DNA from: an uncultured Dokdonia sp.
GTDB lineage: Bacteria; Bacteroidota; Bacteroidia; Flavobacteriales; Flavobacteriaceae
DNA: 64,000 bases
Assembly: GCF_947492535.1 (NCBI RefSeq)
Contig: NZ_CANLNH010000004.1
Coordinates: 280,489-344,488 of the forward strand
Direction of reading: 5' to 3'
Both the position numbers and the translations under genes were made by a program. Shown piece by piece: positions 34,411 through 42,747 of this stretch (position 1 is the first letter of the stretch; each line of letters starts with the position of its first letter). The notes below the pieces were generated by a model. It was given only the letters and a program-made list of their open reading frames with translations, had not been told where the DNA came from and did no database searches.

Positions 34411-35802
34411 TTATGCGTTTTTTAGAGCCGTAAAATACTCGTAAAAATAAGGGATTGTTTCAATACCTTTTAAATAATTCCAGATCCCAAAGTGTTCGTT
34501 TGGAGAATGTATGGCATCACTGTCTAAACCAAATCCCATCAAAATGGTTTTGCTTTTTAGTTCTTTTTCGAAGAGTGCTACAATGGGAATACTTCCTCCA
34601 CTACGTTGAGGAATCGGTGTTTTTCCGAATGTTTTTTCATAGGCTTTTTCGGCGGCTTGATATCCTATGCTGTCAATAGGAGTTACATACCCTTGCCCTC
34701 CGTGATGCGGTGTTACTTTTACAGTGACTCCTTCGGGTGCAATACTTTCAAAATGGGTTTTAAATAATTCGGTAATTTCTTCCCAATCTTGATGAGGTAC
34801 GAGTCGCATCGATATTTTTGCATAGGCTTTACTCGCAATAACTGTTTTGGCACCTTCACCTGTATAGCCTCCCCAGATACCATTTACGTCTAAGGTAGGG
34901 CGTATAGAGTTACGCTCATTGGTTGTATATCCTTTTTCGCCATACACAGCATTAATGTCTAAAGCTTTTTTATAGTTCTCTAGGCTAAAAGGCGCTTCTC
35001 CCATCTTTGCACGTTCTGCAGCAGTAAGTTCTTCTACTTTATCATAAAATCCTTTTACCGTAATATGATTGTTTTCATCATGAAGGGATGCAATCATTTT
35101 TGAGAGTACATTAATAGGATTAGCAACAGCTCCTCCATATAAACCACTATGTAAGTCACGATTTGGACCTGTTACTTCTACTTCTACATAGCTAAGGCCG
35201 CGAAGTCCTGTAGTGATACTTGGAATATCATTAGCGATCATTCCCGTATCTGAAATTAAGATCACATCATTAGCTAGTTTTTCTTGATTACGTTCTACAT
35301 ACCACGCAAGATTCACACTTCCTACTTCTTCTTCGCCTTCGATCATAAATTTGACATTACAAGGCAGTTTTCCATTGGCTGTCATGTATTCCATGGCTTT
35401 GACATGCATATACATTTGCCCTTTATCATCACAAGCGCCACGTGCAAAAATAGCGCCGTCAGGATGTTTATCAGTAGTTTTGATAACAGGCTCAAACGGT
35501 GGTGAATCCCAAAGATCTAATGGATCTGGCGGTTGTACATCATAATGACCGTATACCAATACGGTAGGAAGATTAGGGTCTATAATTTTATCGGCATATA
35601 CAATAGGGTATCCAGGCGTTTCGCATATTTCTACGGTGTCACATCCAGCGGCTTTTAGACTGTCGGCTACTGCGGTGGCTGTTTGTGTGGTCGCTTTCGC
35701 GAAAGCGGAATCAGCACTCACACTAGGGATTTTTAGTAGCTCGATAAGTTCGTCGATAAAGCGTTGTTTGTGTTCTTGAATATAGGATGTTATAGATTCC
35801 AT
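34411..35802 (-). CDS. M20 family dipeptidase
   Basis: Cytoplasmic metallopeptidase of 463 residues of the carnosinase/DapE-like M20 group: VLVYGHYDVQPPDP with the metal His and Asp, RGACDDKGQ, the catalytic EGEEEVGS, a dimerisation lid (~residues 210-340) and a final His in DAIHSPNE. It likely removes amino acids from dipeptides with two zinc ions. A perfect copy of the 16-bp palindrome (35692-35707) is read as DSAFAKATT near the N-terminus, in the position that is usually a short variable helix. Confidence 0.93.
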   Translation of the reverse strand: MESITSYIQEHKQRFIDELIELLKIPSVSADSAFAKATTQTATAVADSLKAAGCDTVEICETPGYPIVYADKIIDPNLPTVLVYGHYDVQPPDPLDLWDSPPFEPVIKTTDKHPDGAIFARGACDDKGQMYMHVKAMEYMTANGKLPCNVKFMIEGEEEVGSVNLAWYVERNQEKLANDVILISDTGMIANDIPSITTGLRGLSYVEVEVTGPNRDLHSGLYGGAVANPINVLSKMIASLHDENNHITVKGFYDKVEELTAAERAKMGEAPFSLENYKKALDINAVYGEKGYTTNERNSIRPTLDVNGIWGGYTGEGAKTVIASKAYAKISMRLVPHQDWEEITELFKTHFESIAPEGVTVKVTPHHGGQGYVTPIDSIGYQAAEKAYEKTFGKTPIPQRSGGSIPIVALFEKELKSKTILMGFGLDSDAIHSPNEHFGIWNYLKGIETIPYFYEYFTALKNA

Positions 35803-35871
35803 GTAGATTATAAATTTTTGTTTAAAAGTACTAAAATTGAACTACATTTAAGGAGTATAAACCAAAGAACT

Positions 35872-36558
35872 ATGACGCTTGCTAGTGCCCGCTTTCCTTT
35901 TAATTTTTCTGAAGACCGACTTCTTGAAGATTATAAAATTTGTGAGACTTTTGCTTTTTCTGAGCATTATAATAATGCGGACTATGAGGGTAGTTGGAAG
36001 TTGATTGCCCTTCGATCTATGGATGGTGCGACCGATAATGTGAGGGCATTTTCTCTTACAGGGGAATTTTTTGATACCCCTTTACTAGAGAAATGCACTT
36101 ATTTTAAAGAAATTATAGAAACCTTTGAGTGTGATAAAGAAGCCATACGTTTACTGAACCTTAGGCCTGGAAGTCGAATACATGAACATACAGATCTTGA
36201 TTTAGGGTATGAAGATGGATTGTTTAGAGTGCATGTACCTATTACGACCAATAAGGATGTACGTTTTTATATCAATAAAGAATTAGTGACTATGGAGGTA
36301 GGGAGTTGCTGGTATGGAAATTTTAATTTACCACATGCAGTTGAAAATAATGGAACGTCAGATCGTGTACATTTAGTCATGGATTGTAAACGAAATGCGT
36401 GGAGTGATGCATTGTTTGGAAAATTAGGATATGATTTTGAGCAAGAAAACCAACAAGTATTGTATTCTGAAGAAGAAAAACAACGTATTATTGAGGAGCT
36501 ACAACGACAAGGAACAGCAGTATCTCAAGAGTTGATTCAAAACATATTAAATTCTTGA
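35872..36558 (+). CDS. Aspartyl/asparaginyl beta-hydroxylase-domain protein
   Basis: The start is set at ATG 35872 (MTLASARFPFNF); the longer frame would overlap the start of the divergent M20 gene and has no family match. The 228-residue protein is an AspH-type double-stranded beta-helix with iron ligands in IHEHTDLDLGYEDG (HxD) and a second His in FNLPHAVENNG, plus the 2-oxoglutarate Arg expected after it (SDRVHL). It probably hydroxylates a protein or small molecule using Fe(II) and 2-oxoglutarate. The target is unknown. Confidence 0.85.
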   Translation: MTLASARFPFNFSEDRLLEDYKICETFAFSEHYNNADYEGSWKLIALRSMDGATDNVRAFSLTGEFFDTPLLEKCTYFKEIIETFECDKEAIRLLNLRPGSRIHEHTDLDLGYEDGLFRVHVPITTNKDVRFYINKELVTMEVGSCWYGNFNLPHAVENNGTSDRVHLVMDCKRNAWSDALFGKLGYDFEQENQQVLYSEEEKQRIIEELQRQGTAVSQELIQNILNS

Positions 36559-36580
36559 TTAAAATTTGCTAAAAAATTAT

Positions 36581-36609
36581 TTTGCAATTAAAAACTATTC
36601 TTATATTTG
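36581..36609 (+). promoter_or_regulatory. Promoter of tRNA-Leu
   Basis: TTTG (36581-36584), 17 bp, TATATTTG (36602-36609), then the tRNA starts 39 bp after the -7 box. Confidence 0.75.
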
Positions 36610-36648
36610 CACCCCGTTACAAAGAGATGCGTAACGATGTATTGAAAT

Positions 36649-36730
36649 GCGGGCGTGGTGGAATTGGTAGACACGCTAGACTTAGGATCTAGTGCCTCAC
36701 GGTGTGCGAGTTCGAGTCTCGCCGCCCGTA
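36649..36730 (+). tRNA. tRNA-Leu (anticodon TAG)
   Basis: The acceptor stem GCGGGCG pairs with CGCCCGT (a G-U first pair); the anticodon stem CTAGA/TCTAG surrounds loop CTTAGGA (TAG, reads CUA/CUN). A long variable arm (TGCCTCACGGTG...) marks it as class II, and the T arm is GCGAG-TTCGAGT-CTCGC. CCA is not encoded. A terminator follows within 10 bp. Confidence 0.95.
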
Positions 36731-36736
36731 CAAAGG

Positions 36737-36766
36737 AAAAGCTCATCAGAAATGATGGGCTTTTTT
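36737..36766 (+). terminator. Terminator of tRNA-Leu
   Basis: AAAAGCTCATCA / TGATGGGCTTTT around GAAA, then a T-run. Confidence 0.85.
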
Positions 36767-36823
36767 ATTGCAGAAATATGATATATGAGCAGACGAGAAG
36801 TTTATCCTGAGCGTAGTCGAAGG

Positions 36824-36877
36824 GAGTCTCGCCGCCTGTACCACGAAAACCTCATCAGAAATGGTGAGGTTTTTTGT
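36824..36877 (+). other. Partial copy of the tRNA-Leu 3' end and its terminator
   Basis: GAGTCTCGCCGCCTGTACCA (36824-36843) repeats the last 17 bases of the tRNA with one change, now with an encoded CCA. It is followed by a second terminator with the same layout (AAAACCTCATC / GGTGAGGTTTT, 36846-36876). In front of it is the common repeat TTTATCCTGAGCGTAGTCGA (36801-36820). It may be a leftover of a second tRNA gene or an attachment-site scar. Confidence 0.65.
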
Positions 36878-37192
36878 TTTAAATCTCTCCCTTTTATTTT
36901 AATCGATAGGCTTTCGCTAAAATAAAACCTTAAGGACTTTCACACTGTATTAAACGAAACATTTTCTACTAGTAAAATGACGCTACCCTATATGATGCGA
37001 AACATCCTTGAAAAAAGATAGCCACATCAAAAACGCAGAAGAAATAGAAGAAAAGGGTATATGCCCTTTTTATAATAGTTTTTTACCTACTGATTATTAA
37101 GCAGATGGCGTGTAGTTTTGATTTTTAGATAGTTATTGTCTAAAATTTCATGATTACAAAATCTCAAAATAAATAATATCAAAACATCTATT
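36878..37192. other. Spacer upstream of the tyrosinase operon
   Basis: No gene is seen. It contains a weak AAAAGGG...CCCTTTT hairpin (about 37053-37071) and TAGTTTTG (37113-37120), a possible -7 box for the 58-residue gene. Confidence 0.5.
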
Positions 37193-37369
37193 ATGAAGAA
37201 ACTAACATACAAAGGGGTGAACATTGAAATTAAAGATGGAAATACAACAACTCTTGATGGAGAAGTAATTCCAGTAATGGAAAAGAATGGAAAATTTGGA
37301 ATTTTCTATAATCAGAACCATGATACCATTGAAGAAGCATTAAAAGCTTTTATCGATACACAGCACTAA
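37193..37369 (+). CDS. 58-residue protein in front of the tyrosinase gene
   Basis: ATG at 37193, TAA at 37367-37369. The protein begins MKKLTYKGVNIEIKDG and ends NHDTIEEALKAFIDTQH. Predicted strands in the first two-thirds (VNIEIKDG, EVIPVMEKNGKFGIFY) and a C-terminal helix suggest a small alpha/beta domain. It has no leader and no cysteine. It lies 26 bp upstream of the tyrosinase start in the same direction, so both are almost surely cotranscribed. A role as partner, chaperone or substrate of the tyrosinase is inference from position; it has no resemblance to the MelC1 copper chaperone. Confidence 0.7.
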   Translation: MKKLTYKGVNIEIKDGNTTTLDGEVIPVMEKNGKFGIFYNQNHDTIEEALKAFIDTQH

Positions 37370-37395
37370 ATGAACAACCATTTAAAAAAGTAACC

Positions 37396-39255
37396 ATGTA
37401 TAGAAAAGATTTTACACAGCTCACAAATACAGAAAGAACTGCATTAGCTAATGCCTTTAATGTACTAGAAGCTAATGGTACCATGCAGTCATATGCAAAT
37501 TTACATAGTGCCAATTTCAACGGAGGACAAATTCACTGGTGTCCTTCATTCTTGCCTTGGCATAGGGATTTTCTGAGAAGGTTAGAATTAGATTTACAAG
37601 CCGTTGATCCAAGTATCAATCTTCCGTATTGGGATTGGACGCGTGCGGATTCAAGAAATTTGGATGATGGAGGAATTTGGGAAACATTTTTTGGAGGCCG
37701 TAGTAACTCGGGTGGGCAATTTGACCATTGGACTTATACCCGAGGAAGTACTTCGGGAGGAAACGTACTTCCATCACTCGCCGATATTATAAGTGAACTA
37801 AAGCCAACTACCTATTTTGATTATAGGGAGATGGAATCAGGAAGTCATGTTCCAGGACATACATGGACTGGAGGAACTATGGCTAGTGGAAATTCGCCAT
37901 TAGACCCCTTGTTTTTTCTCCACCATTGTAATTTGGATAGACTCTGGGCTATATGGCAACAAAAAAACCCAACTGCTACTCAATATGATAGCACAATAGG
38001 GCATAGCTCAGATATATCACCCAATCCAAACGTAGTAGGACTCAATGATTCTATGCAAGTAGGAACTACAGCAACTCCAAATAGTGTATTAGATCATACT
38101 GCTTTAGGGTATTTGTACGAGCGAGATATCTTACTAGAGATTGCTTGGTATCAATCAGAAGGTACGTCTATTGCTACAGGTGATGCTCGATCTGCAAATC
38201 TTTTTATTAAAGATTCTAATCCTGATACAGGAACGTACCCAAGTCCGATACCTCATTGGGAATCTCCAGATATATGGGTAAGGAACAATGCACCATCTAC
38301 TCCTGGTGAAAACCCAGCAGCAGGACACCAGCATCCTATCGTTAATCAGGTAAATTATCTATATGTTACTGTTAGAAACAGTGGTAGTACTTCCATTGGA
38401 AATATTTCTGTCGAAGCCTATAACTGTATTCCTGCGACAGGAATGATTTGGCCTACAGATTTTAATTCTATGGGAATTTTAAATCCTCCTGGAACCATTT
38501 CTGCAGGAGGGGATATGCAGGTAGGACCATTTTTGTGGACTCCAACAATCTTGAATCACGAATGCCTTATGGCGGTGGCAAACTCACCTGAAGACCCAAA
38601 TGATATCAGGATGTTCCATAGTCCAGAACCTCATTGGAAACCTATTAGGTTTGACAATAACGTAGGACAGCGAAATGTATCTCCTATTAATGCGTTTGCT
38701 GGAGGTACTATTTCTGAATCCATTAGAGTACGAGGTTCTATTATAGAAACCATCAATGATTTTGAAATTGATGTAACTGCACTTCCTGCAGATACAGAAA
38801 TATCATTACGAATTCCAGCGAGTATTTCAGATGGGATTACACTAGAAAACTTTGAGGAAGTTAAAAGGAACTCTAGATTTGTAACCTTCCAGATGCGAGG
38901 AAATAGAAAAGGAATTCTCCAAGGGTTTACCTTAGCAGCTAATGCAGACAAAAACTTTAGGTTAGATATTGATTTTTCTGTAAATGCAGAGCATGAAAAA
39001 CTGTATCCTATCGTAGTAACACAAGAACAAGATGGAGAAATTGCTGGAAGAATCACTTTTGACGTAATAGCGATTAAAGATTCTGAAGACTATGTGTATG
39101 GGAATCCAAGAAGTTTGGAACTTCATACGACCGACTGTCCTTTCTGGGAAAAAATATCAGATAAGAATAAGATTCCTTTTAGAAATATAAACGATGGTAT
39201 TGATAAAGGATATAATGGATGTGCTTTCTGTTTAAGTGATTACAATACAGGTTGA
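37396..39255 (+). CDS. Tyrosinase/polyphenol oxidase family protein with C-terminal Cys-containing domain
   Basis: Type-3 copper oxidase. CuA ligands are H37, H47 and H56 (LHSAN, QIHWCP, LPWHRDF). CuB ligands are H151, H155 (SHVPGHTW) and one of H176/H177 (DPLFFLHHCNLDRLW). A long beta-rich region (about 250-560) follows, and the last ~50 residues form a separate compact domain, LELHTTDCPFWEKI ... GYNGCAFCL, resembling Ada-type or other zinc-binding repeats (H, C, CxxC). No signal peptide, so probably cytoplasmic. It oxidises phenols to quinones; the physiological substrate is unknown. Cotranscribed with the small protein upstream; a clear terminator follows (39275-39304). Confidence 0.9.
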   Translation: MYRKDFTQLTNTERTALANAFNVLEANGTMQSYANLHSANFNGGQIHWCPSFLPWHRDFLRRLELDLQAVDPSINLPYWDWTRADSRNLDDGGIWETFFGGRSNSGGQFDHWTYTRGSTSGGNVLPSLADIISELKPTTYFDYREMESGSHVPGHTWTGGTMASGNSPLDPLFFLHHCNLDRLWAIWQQKNPTATQYDSTIGHSSDISPNPNVVGLNDSMQVGTTATPNSVLDHTALGYLYERDILLEIAWYQSEGTSIATGDARSANLFIKDSNPDTGTYPSPIPHWESPDIWVRNNAPSTPGENPAAGHQHPIVNQVNYLYVTVRNSGSTSIGNISVEAYNCIPATGMIWPTDFNSMGILNPPGTISAGGDMQVGPFLWTPTILNHECLMAVANSPEDPNDIRMFHSPEPHWKPIRFDNNVGQRNVSPINAFAGGTISESIRVRGSIIETINDFEIDVTALPADTEISLRIPASISDGITLENFEEVKRNSRFVTFQMRGNRKGILQGFTLAANADKNFRLDIDFSVNAEHEKLYPIVVTQEQDGEIAGRITFDVIAIKDSEDYVYGNPRSLELHTTDCPFWEKISDKNKIPFRNINDGIDKGYNGCAFCLSDYNTG

Positions 39256-39274
39256 TTAACTTACCCTTACATAT

Positions 39275-39304
39275 AAAAATCCGATGTATATACGTCGGAT
39301 TTTT
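39275..39304. terminator. Terminator between the tyrosinase gene and the DUF6503-like gene
   Basis: AAAAATCCGA / TCGGATTTTT with a 10-nt loop. Both strands end in T-runs, so it can stop both converging genes. Confidence 0.85.
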
Positions 39305-39327
39305 GTTTCTTAAAATTTAATAGTCGC

Positions 39328-40092
39328 TTATTTAGAAAACATTTCTAAGTCTACTTTAGTGTTGAATTTGATATTTGTCCAGTAGGTTGTTGACCATTTT
39401 TTTCCTAAAAAGTCACCTTCCCAGTTAGATGAAATCTCAACACGTTCTGTAGGTATTTTAATTCCATCTATAGTCTCATAATTAAATTTCATTAATTCTG
39501 GTTCTGTGATGTTAAATGCAATGACAGTAAACAATAATTGATCTACAAGTTTTGTTCTTTGATTAATGTATAATACATAAGTGTCTTGATCATCTCCAAC
39601 ATTCTGACCAAAAGTAACTTTTATTAAGTCATAGTCACGACCCTCTATTTTTTTATTGCCCATATGTTTTAGGTTTACACCTTCATCTTGTAACTTAAAA
39701 AACATCGCAAACCAATAATAATTTGTTTTTCTCCAAAAATCAGCTATGGCATTTGCCTGCTTGTCGGTAGAGATTTTACCATTAAATTTTATCCATGTTT
39801 TCTCTCCATCATACCCTTCAGAAATGTTACCATTAGCTCCTAAAATTGAATGTTCAGAATACTCTGAATAAGAACGTTCTTTATCAAAAACATACGTTTC
39901 TTTACTGATAAGAATCATAGGTGTATTAGGATCTTTATATTCAACGTTATAAGTGACATTTTTTAAATTATAAAAAGTTTCTTTCCCTCCTAATTCATTA
40001 ATCATTTCAGCGACAATTTTTTTAGCATCTTGAGCAGATACTGAGAATGCTGAAAAAAATATTAAGAATAAGAATTTAATTGATTTTTCCAT
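39328..40092 (-). CDS. Secreted protein of the DUF6503/lipoprotein-carrier-like type
   Basis: The signal peptide (MEKSIKFLFLIFFSAFSVSAQ) precedes a 230-residue beta-rich body with DAKKIVAEMINELGGKETFYNLKNVTYNVEY and GYDGEKTWIKFNG, patterns seen in LolA/LolB-fold flavobacterial proteins. The gene ends the run of minus-strand redox genes and has its start 14 bp from the NTF2-like gene upstream. Function unknown. Confidence 0.7.
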   Translation of the reverse strand: MEKSIKFLFLIFFSAFSVSAQDAKKIVAEMINELGGKETFYNLKNVTYNVEYKDPNTPMILISKETYVFDKERSYSEYSEHSILGANGNISEGYDGEKTWIKFNGKISTDKQANAIADFWRKTNYYWFAMFFKLQDEGVNLKHMGNKKIEGRDYDLIKVTFGQNVGDDQDTYVLYINQRTKLVDQLLFTVIAFNITEPELMKFNYETIDGIKIPTERVEISSNWEGDFLGKKWSTTYWTNIKFNTKVDLEMFSK

Positions 40093-40105
40093 TTTTATTT
40101 ATTTT

Positions 40106-40543
40106 TTAAAACCGTTTTAATGTGTTTTTCAACTCTTTTTTGTAGTATATATTACTTACAATTTCCCAGTTACTATCTATCTTCAATAGGTGTATATAAT
40201 CTATAAAAGTGAATGCTGGAAGTTGTATTTCTAATCGAGCACTCGCTGCATTTCCTGAGATATCTATAGAAATTATTTCAGTATTTATTCGCTTTCGCGA
40301 AAATGACTCTAGCCTTTCAACTAAAGTATCAACAGCATTAGCTTCATGATACTGTGTGTCAATCCATTTTATGCTGGAATTAGGGCGGAACGCTTTTTTT
40401 AATTGTTCGTAATTATTCTTTACTAGTCCATTTAAGTAATAGTTAAGCGTTGTTTGCACACGTTCTAACTCAGTTTTTTGTTTTTGTAACGTTATTTTTC
40501 TTGGAAAAAAAACCATATTGATTGTTCGAAAAAAACACTTCAT
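40106..40543 (-). CDS. NTF2-fold (lumazine-binding-like) protein without an export signal
   Basis: Residues ~30-140 match the NTF2-like protein at 41757-42179 (TTLNYYLNGLVKNNYEQLKKAFRPNSS, IDISGNAASARLEIQLPAFTFIDYIHLLKI, WEIVSNIYY), the SnoaL/PF12893 type. The first ~20 residues (MKCFFRTINMVFFPRK) replace the signal peptide of its paralogue, so the true start may be lower or the leader has decayed. A palindrome copy (40290-40303) lies in the variable loop and is read as ESFSRKR. The role is probably a small-molecule binder or enzyme accessory. Confidence 0.72.
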   Translation of the reverse strand: MKCFFRTINMVFFPRKITLQKQKTELERVQTTLNYYLNGLVKNNYEQLKKAFRPNSSIKWIDTQYHEANAVDTLVERLESFSRKRINTEIISIDISGNAASARLEIQLPAFTFIDYIHLLKIDSNWEIVSNIYYKKELKNTLKRF

Positions 40544-40562
40544 ACATTACTATATTTTAATA

Positions 40563-41654
40563 TTAATTTTCAACGAAATCTGGCCATGATTTCATCATTT
40601 CGATAAACTTTTGGCTAAGACCTTCTTTCTGTAAGTGAGAGACAGTTACAGGAAGTTTTAATGGTGTAAATGATTTATCTTCTAGAACTTTTTTTGGGAA
40701 ATCGTGATGTATAATTCCAGACTTTCCTATAGTTACAAAGTCAACTCCATAACTAAGGACTTTATGGACTTCAAAACCACTAGTAATTTTTCCAGCTACT
40801 GTAAGTTTTACATCTTTATAATCTAATTCTAAAAAATGATCGAGAAGCATTATATTAGTATCTTCTTGCCCATCTGGTTTTTTGAAAACATCCCACAAAG
40901 AAATGTCCAAGAAATCAACTTTGCCAGTGTTTACTAATCTCTGAGCAATGACCTTAACTTCCTCTAAGACCATTCCGTATCGTTCTGGAGATAATCTGAC
41001 ACCAACTAAAAAATTTGAACCACAAGCTTCTCTAATACCGTCTAAAACTTCAAATAAAAGTCGAGATCTGTTCTCAAGAGATCCTCCATATACGTCTTTT
41101 CTGTGATTAAATTCGCTGCTTAAAAACTGAGCAAGTACATATCCATGTGCGCCATGTATTTCTACCCCATCATAACCTGCTTTTTGTGCTCTTAGGGCAG
41201 CAGAAATAAAATCGTTTTTGAGCTGTTGTATTTCTTGTAAGGTCAATGCTCTAGAATTATAAGTCTTGTTATTTGAAGGTCCTACAGGTTGACTGTTTAT
41301 TAATTCTTTTGGAGATCGCATGCCCCCATGAAAAATTTGAATAACGGCAAGACTTCCATGCACTTTGATACTTTTAGTTAGCTTTTGATGTCCTTGTATC
41401 TGATGATCAGAATAGATGCCTAATTCTCCATGCCAGCCTTTTCCATTGGGTTGTACATTAGAAGCACCAGTTATTACTAAACCAAATTGCCCTTTTGCTC
41501 TCATGGTTAGCCATTTGATTTCTTGGTCTGATAATGTACCATCGTCATGACTTTGTTTATTTGTAAGCGGAGCCAACATAAATCGATTTTTCATTTTTTT
41601 ACCACTAGTAAAATGTACTATATCATTTACATTGGTAGTTTTGTTTTTGTCCAT
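40563..41654 (-). CDS. Old Yellow Enzyme family NADH:flavin oxidoreductase
   Basis: FMN-dependent ene-reductase of 363 residues (a TIM barrel): RFMLAPLTNKQSHDDG at the first strand, the FMN region FGLVITGASNVQPNG, the substrate-binding GYDGVEIHGAHGYVLAQFLSSEFNHRKDVYGGSLENRSR, and AGKITSGFEVHKVL / FVTIGKSGI near the phosphate site. The family reduces activated C=C bonds or nitro compounds with NAD(P)H. It lies between two NTF2-like genes on the same strand, suggesting a joint role in modifying an electrophilic compound; the substrate is unknown. Confidence 0.93.
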   Translation of the reverse strand: MDKNKTTNVNDIVHFTSGKKMKNRFMLAPLTNKQSHDDGTLSDQEIKWLTMRAKGQFGLVITGASNVQPNGKGWHGELGIYSDHQIQGHQKLTKSIKVHGSLAVIQIFHGGMRSPKELINSQPVGPSNNKTYNSRALTLQEIQQLKNDFISAALRAQKAGYDGVEIHGAHGYVLAQFLSSEFNHRKDVYGGSLENRSRLLFEVLDGIREACGSNFLVGVRLSPERYGMVLEEVKVIAQRLVNTGKVDFLDISLWDVFKKPDGQEDTNIMLLDHFLELDYKDVKLTVAGKITSGFEVHKVLSYGVDFVTIGKSGIIHHDFPKKVLEDKSFTPLKLPVTVSHLQKEGLSQKFIEMMKSWPDFVEN

Positions 41655-41756
41655 TTGTATTAATGATTTATGTTACAGTTCTATTTTTTTAATTAGATTC
41701 AGATTTAAAATAATGACTCTCCTATATATTAAATCATATCCTTTTATTGAATGTTA

Positions 41757-42179
41757 CTATTTTGAATCCTGTCTTGTATAAAATATTTTACTTACAATTT
41801 TCCACTGCCCATCTATCTTTAATACATGCATAAAATCGATATATGTAAATGTTGGAAATTGAATTTCAAGTTGAGCGCTTGCAGTATTGCCTGCAACATG
41901 TACAGTAACAACCCTTGTTTTTATCTCTTCTTTATATGGAGTTCCGTCCATACCTTCGGTTAATCCCTCAATAGCATTTACTTCTTTGTAATCCTTGCCA
42001 ATCCATTTCATTGTTGCAGTAGGGTGAAAAGCTTTTGTAAGTGTTTTTGCATCGTTATTAACGAGTCCTGTGAGATAATAATTTAATGTAGTCTCAATGC
42101 GTTGTAAATCTGTTTGTTGTGCTTGTAATTTTGTTGCTGACATCGCTATAATGATAAGTGCTAAAAATGCTTTTTTCAT
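41757..42179 (-). CDS. Secreted NTF2-fold (lumazine-binding-like) protein
   Basis: The signal peptide (MKKAFLALIIIAMSATKLQAQ) precedes an SnoaL/lumazine-binding-like domain: RIETTLNYYLTGLVNNDAKTLTKAFHPTATMKWIGKDYKEVNA and NTASAQLEIQFPTFTYIDFMHVLKIDGQWKIVSKIF. A paralogue of 40106-40543; the export signal implies a periplasmic role. It lies in the same orientation as the OYE gene and the NTF2 gene upstream. Confidence 0.8.
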   Translation of the reverse strand: MKKAFLALIIIAMSATKLQAQQTDLQRIETTLNYYLTGLVNNDAKTLTKAFHPTATMKWIGKDYKEVNAIEGLTEGMDGTPYKEEIKTRVVTVHVAGNTASAQLEIQFPTFTYIDFMHVLKIDGQWKIVSKIFYTRQDSK

Positions 42180-42237
42180 GATGTAATTATTTATAGGTTA
42201 TTAGTGTGCTTTACACGAGAATAAATGAGATATAAAT

Positions 42238-42294
42238 AGGGTTAGATTACATAATTTTAAGCTTAAGAAGCGTACTCTTTTATAATCTAACCCT
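42238..42294 (-). terminator. Long hairpin downstream of the NTF2-like gene at 42313
   Basis: A 12-bp stem, AGGGTTAGATTA / TAATCTAACCCT, around a 33-nt loop, just past the minus-strand stop. It looks like a terminator or processing site. Confidence 0.5.
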
Positions 42295-42312
42295 TGTTAT
42301 TTTGACGGGAAG

Positions 42313-42717
42313 TTAATTCTTGGCGTGTGAGTCATAGACTTTTCCACTTATTTTCCACTGTCCATCTTTTTTGTACAGTACAAAGAAGTCAGTAAATCTA
42401 AATCCTAACCAATCAATAAATTCTACTTTAGCAGCTGCAGCAGGTCCTGAAATATCTATCCAAGCGATATGATGTTTTACATTATCAGAACTACCAAAAG
42501 TGCCTATAGCTTCTCCAAATTCGTCGGCTGTGTTATTAACGTATTCACCATTCATTGAGCCAAATATATGAGCATGGTCATAAAAAGCAGAACGCATCAC
42601 TTTTCCATCCCCAGTACGAGCACTTTCAATATAAGGTTGAAGCGCTTTTACCACTTCTTGGTATTCATTAAAATTTTGAATTTCGTCTTGAGCTGTTTCT
42701 TTTGTTATTGTTTCCAT
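42313..42717 (-). CDS. NTF2-fold (lumazine-binding-like) protein, cytoplasmic
   Basis: The 134-residue protein has the NTF2-fold pattern: EVVKALQPYIESARTGDGKVMRSAFYDHAHIFG, a strand pair around WIDISGPAAAAKVEFIDWLGFRFTDFFVLYKKDGQWKISGKVY. No signal peptide. It is the third and most diverged of the three NTF2-like proteins in this run, 30 bp downstream of the flavodoxin-fold gene. No catalytic assignment is possible. Confidence 0.78.
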   Translation of the reverse strand: METITKETAQDEIQNFNEYQEVVKALQPYIESARTGDGKVMRSAFYDHAHIFGSMNGEYVNNTADEFGEAIGTFGSSDNVKHHIAWIDISGPAAAAKVEFIDWLGFRFTDFFVLYKKDGQWKISGKVYDSHAKN

Positions 42718-42747
42718 AATTTTTCTATTTAATTATTATTTTATCAT

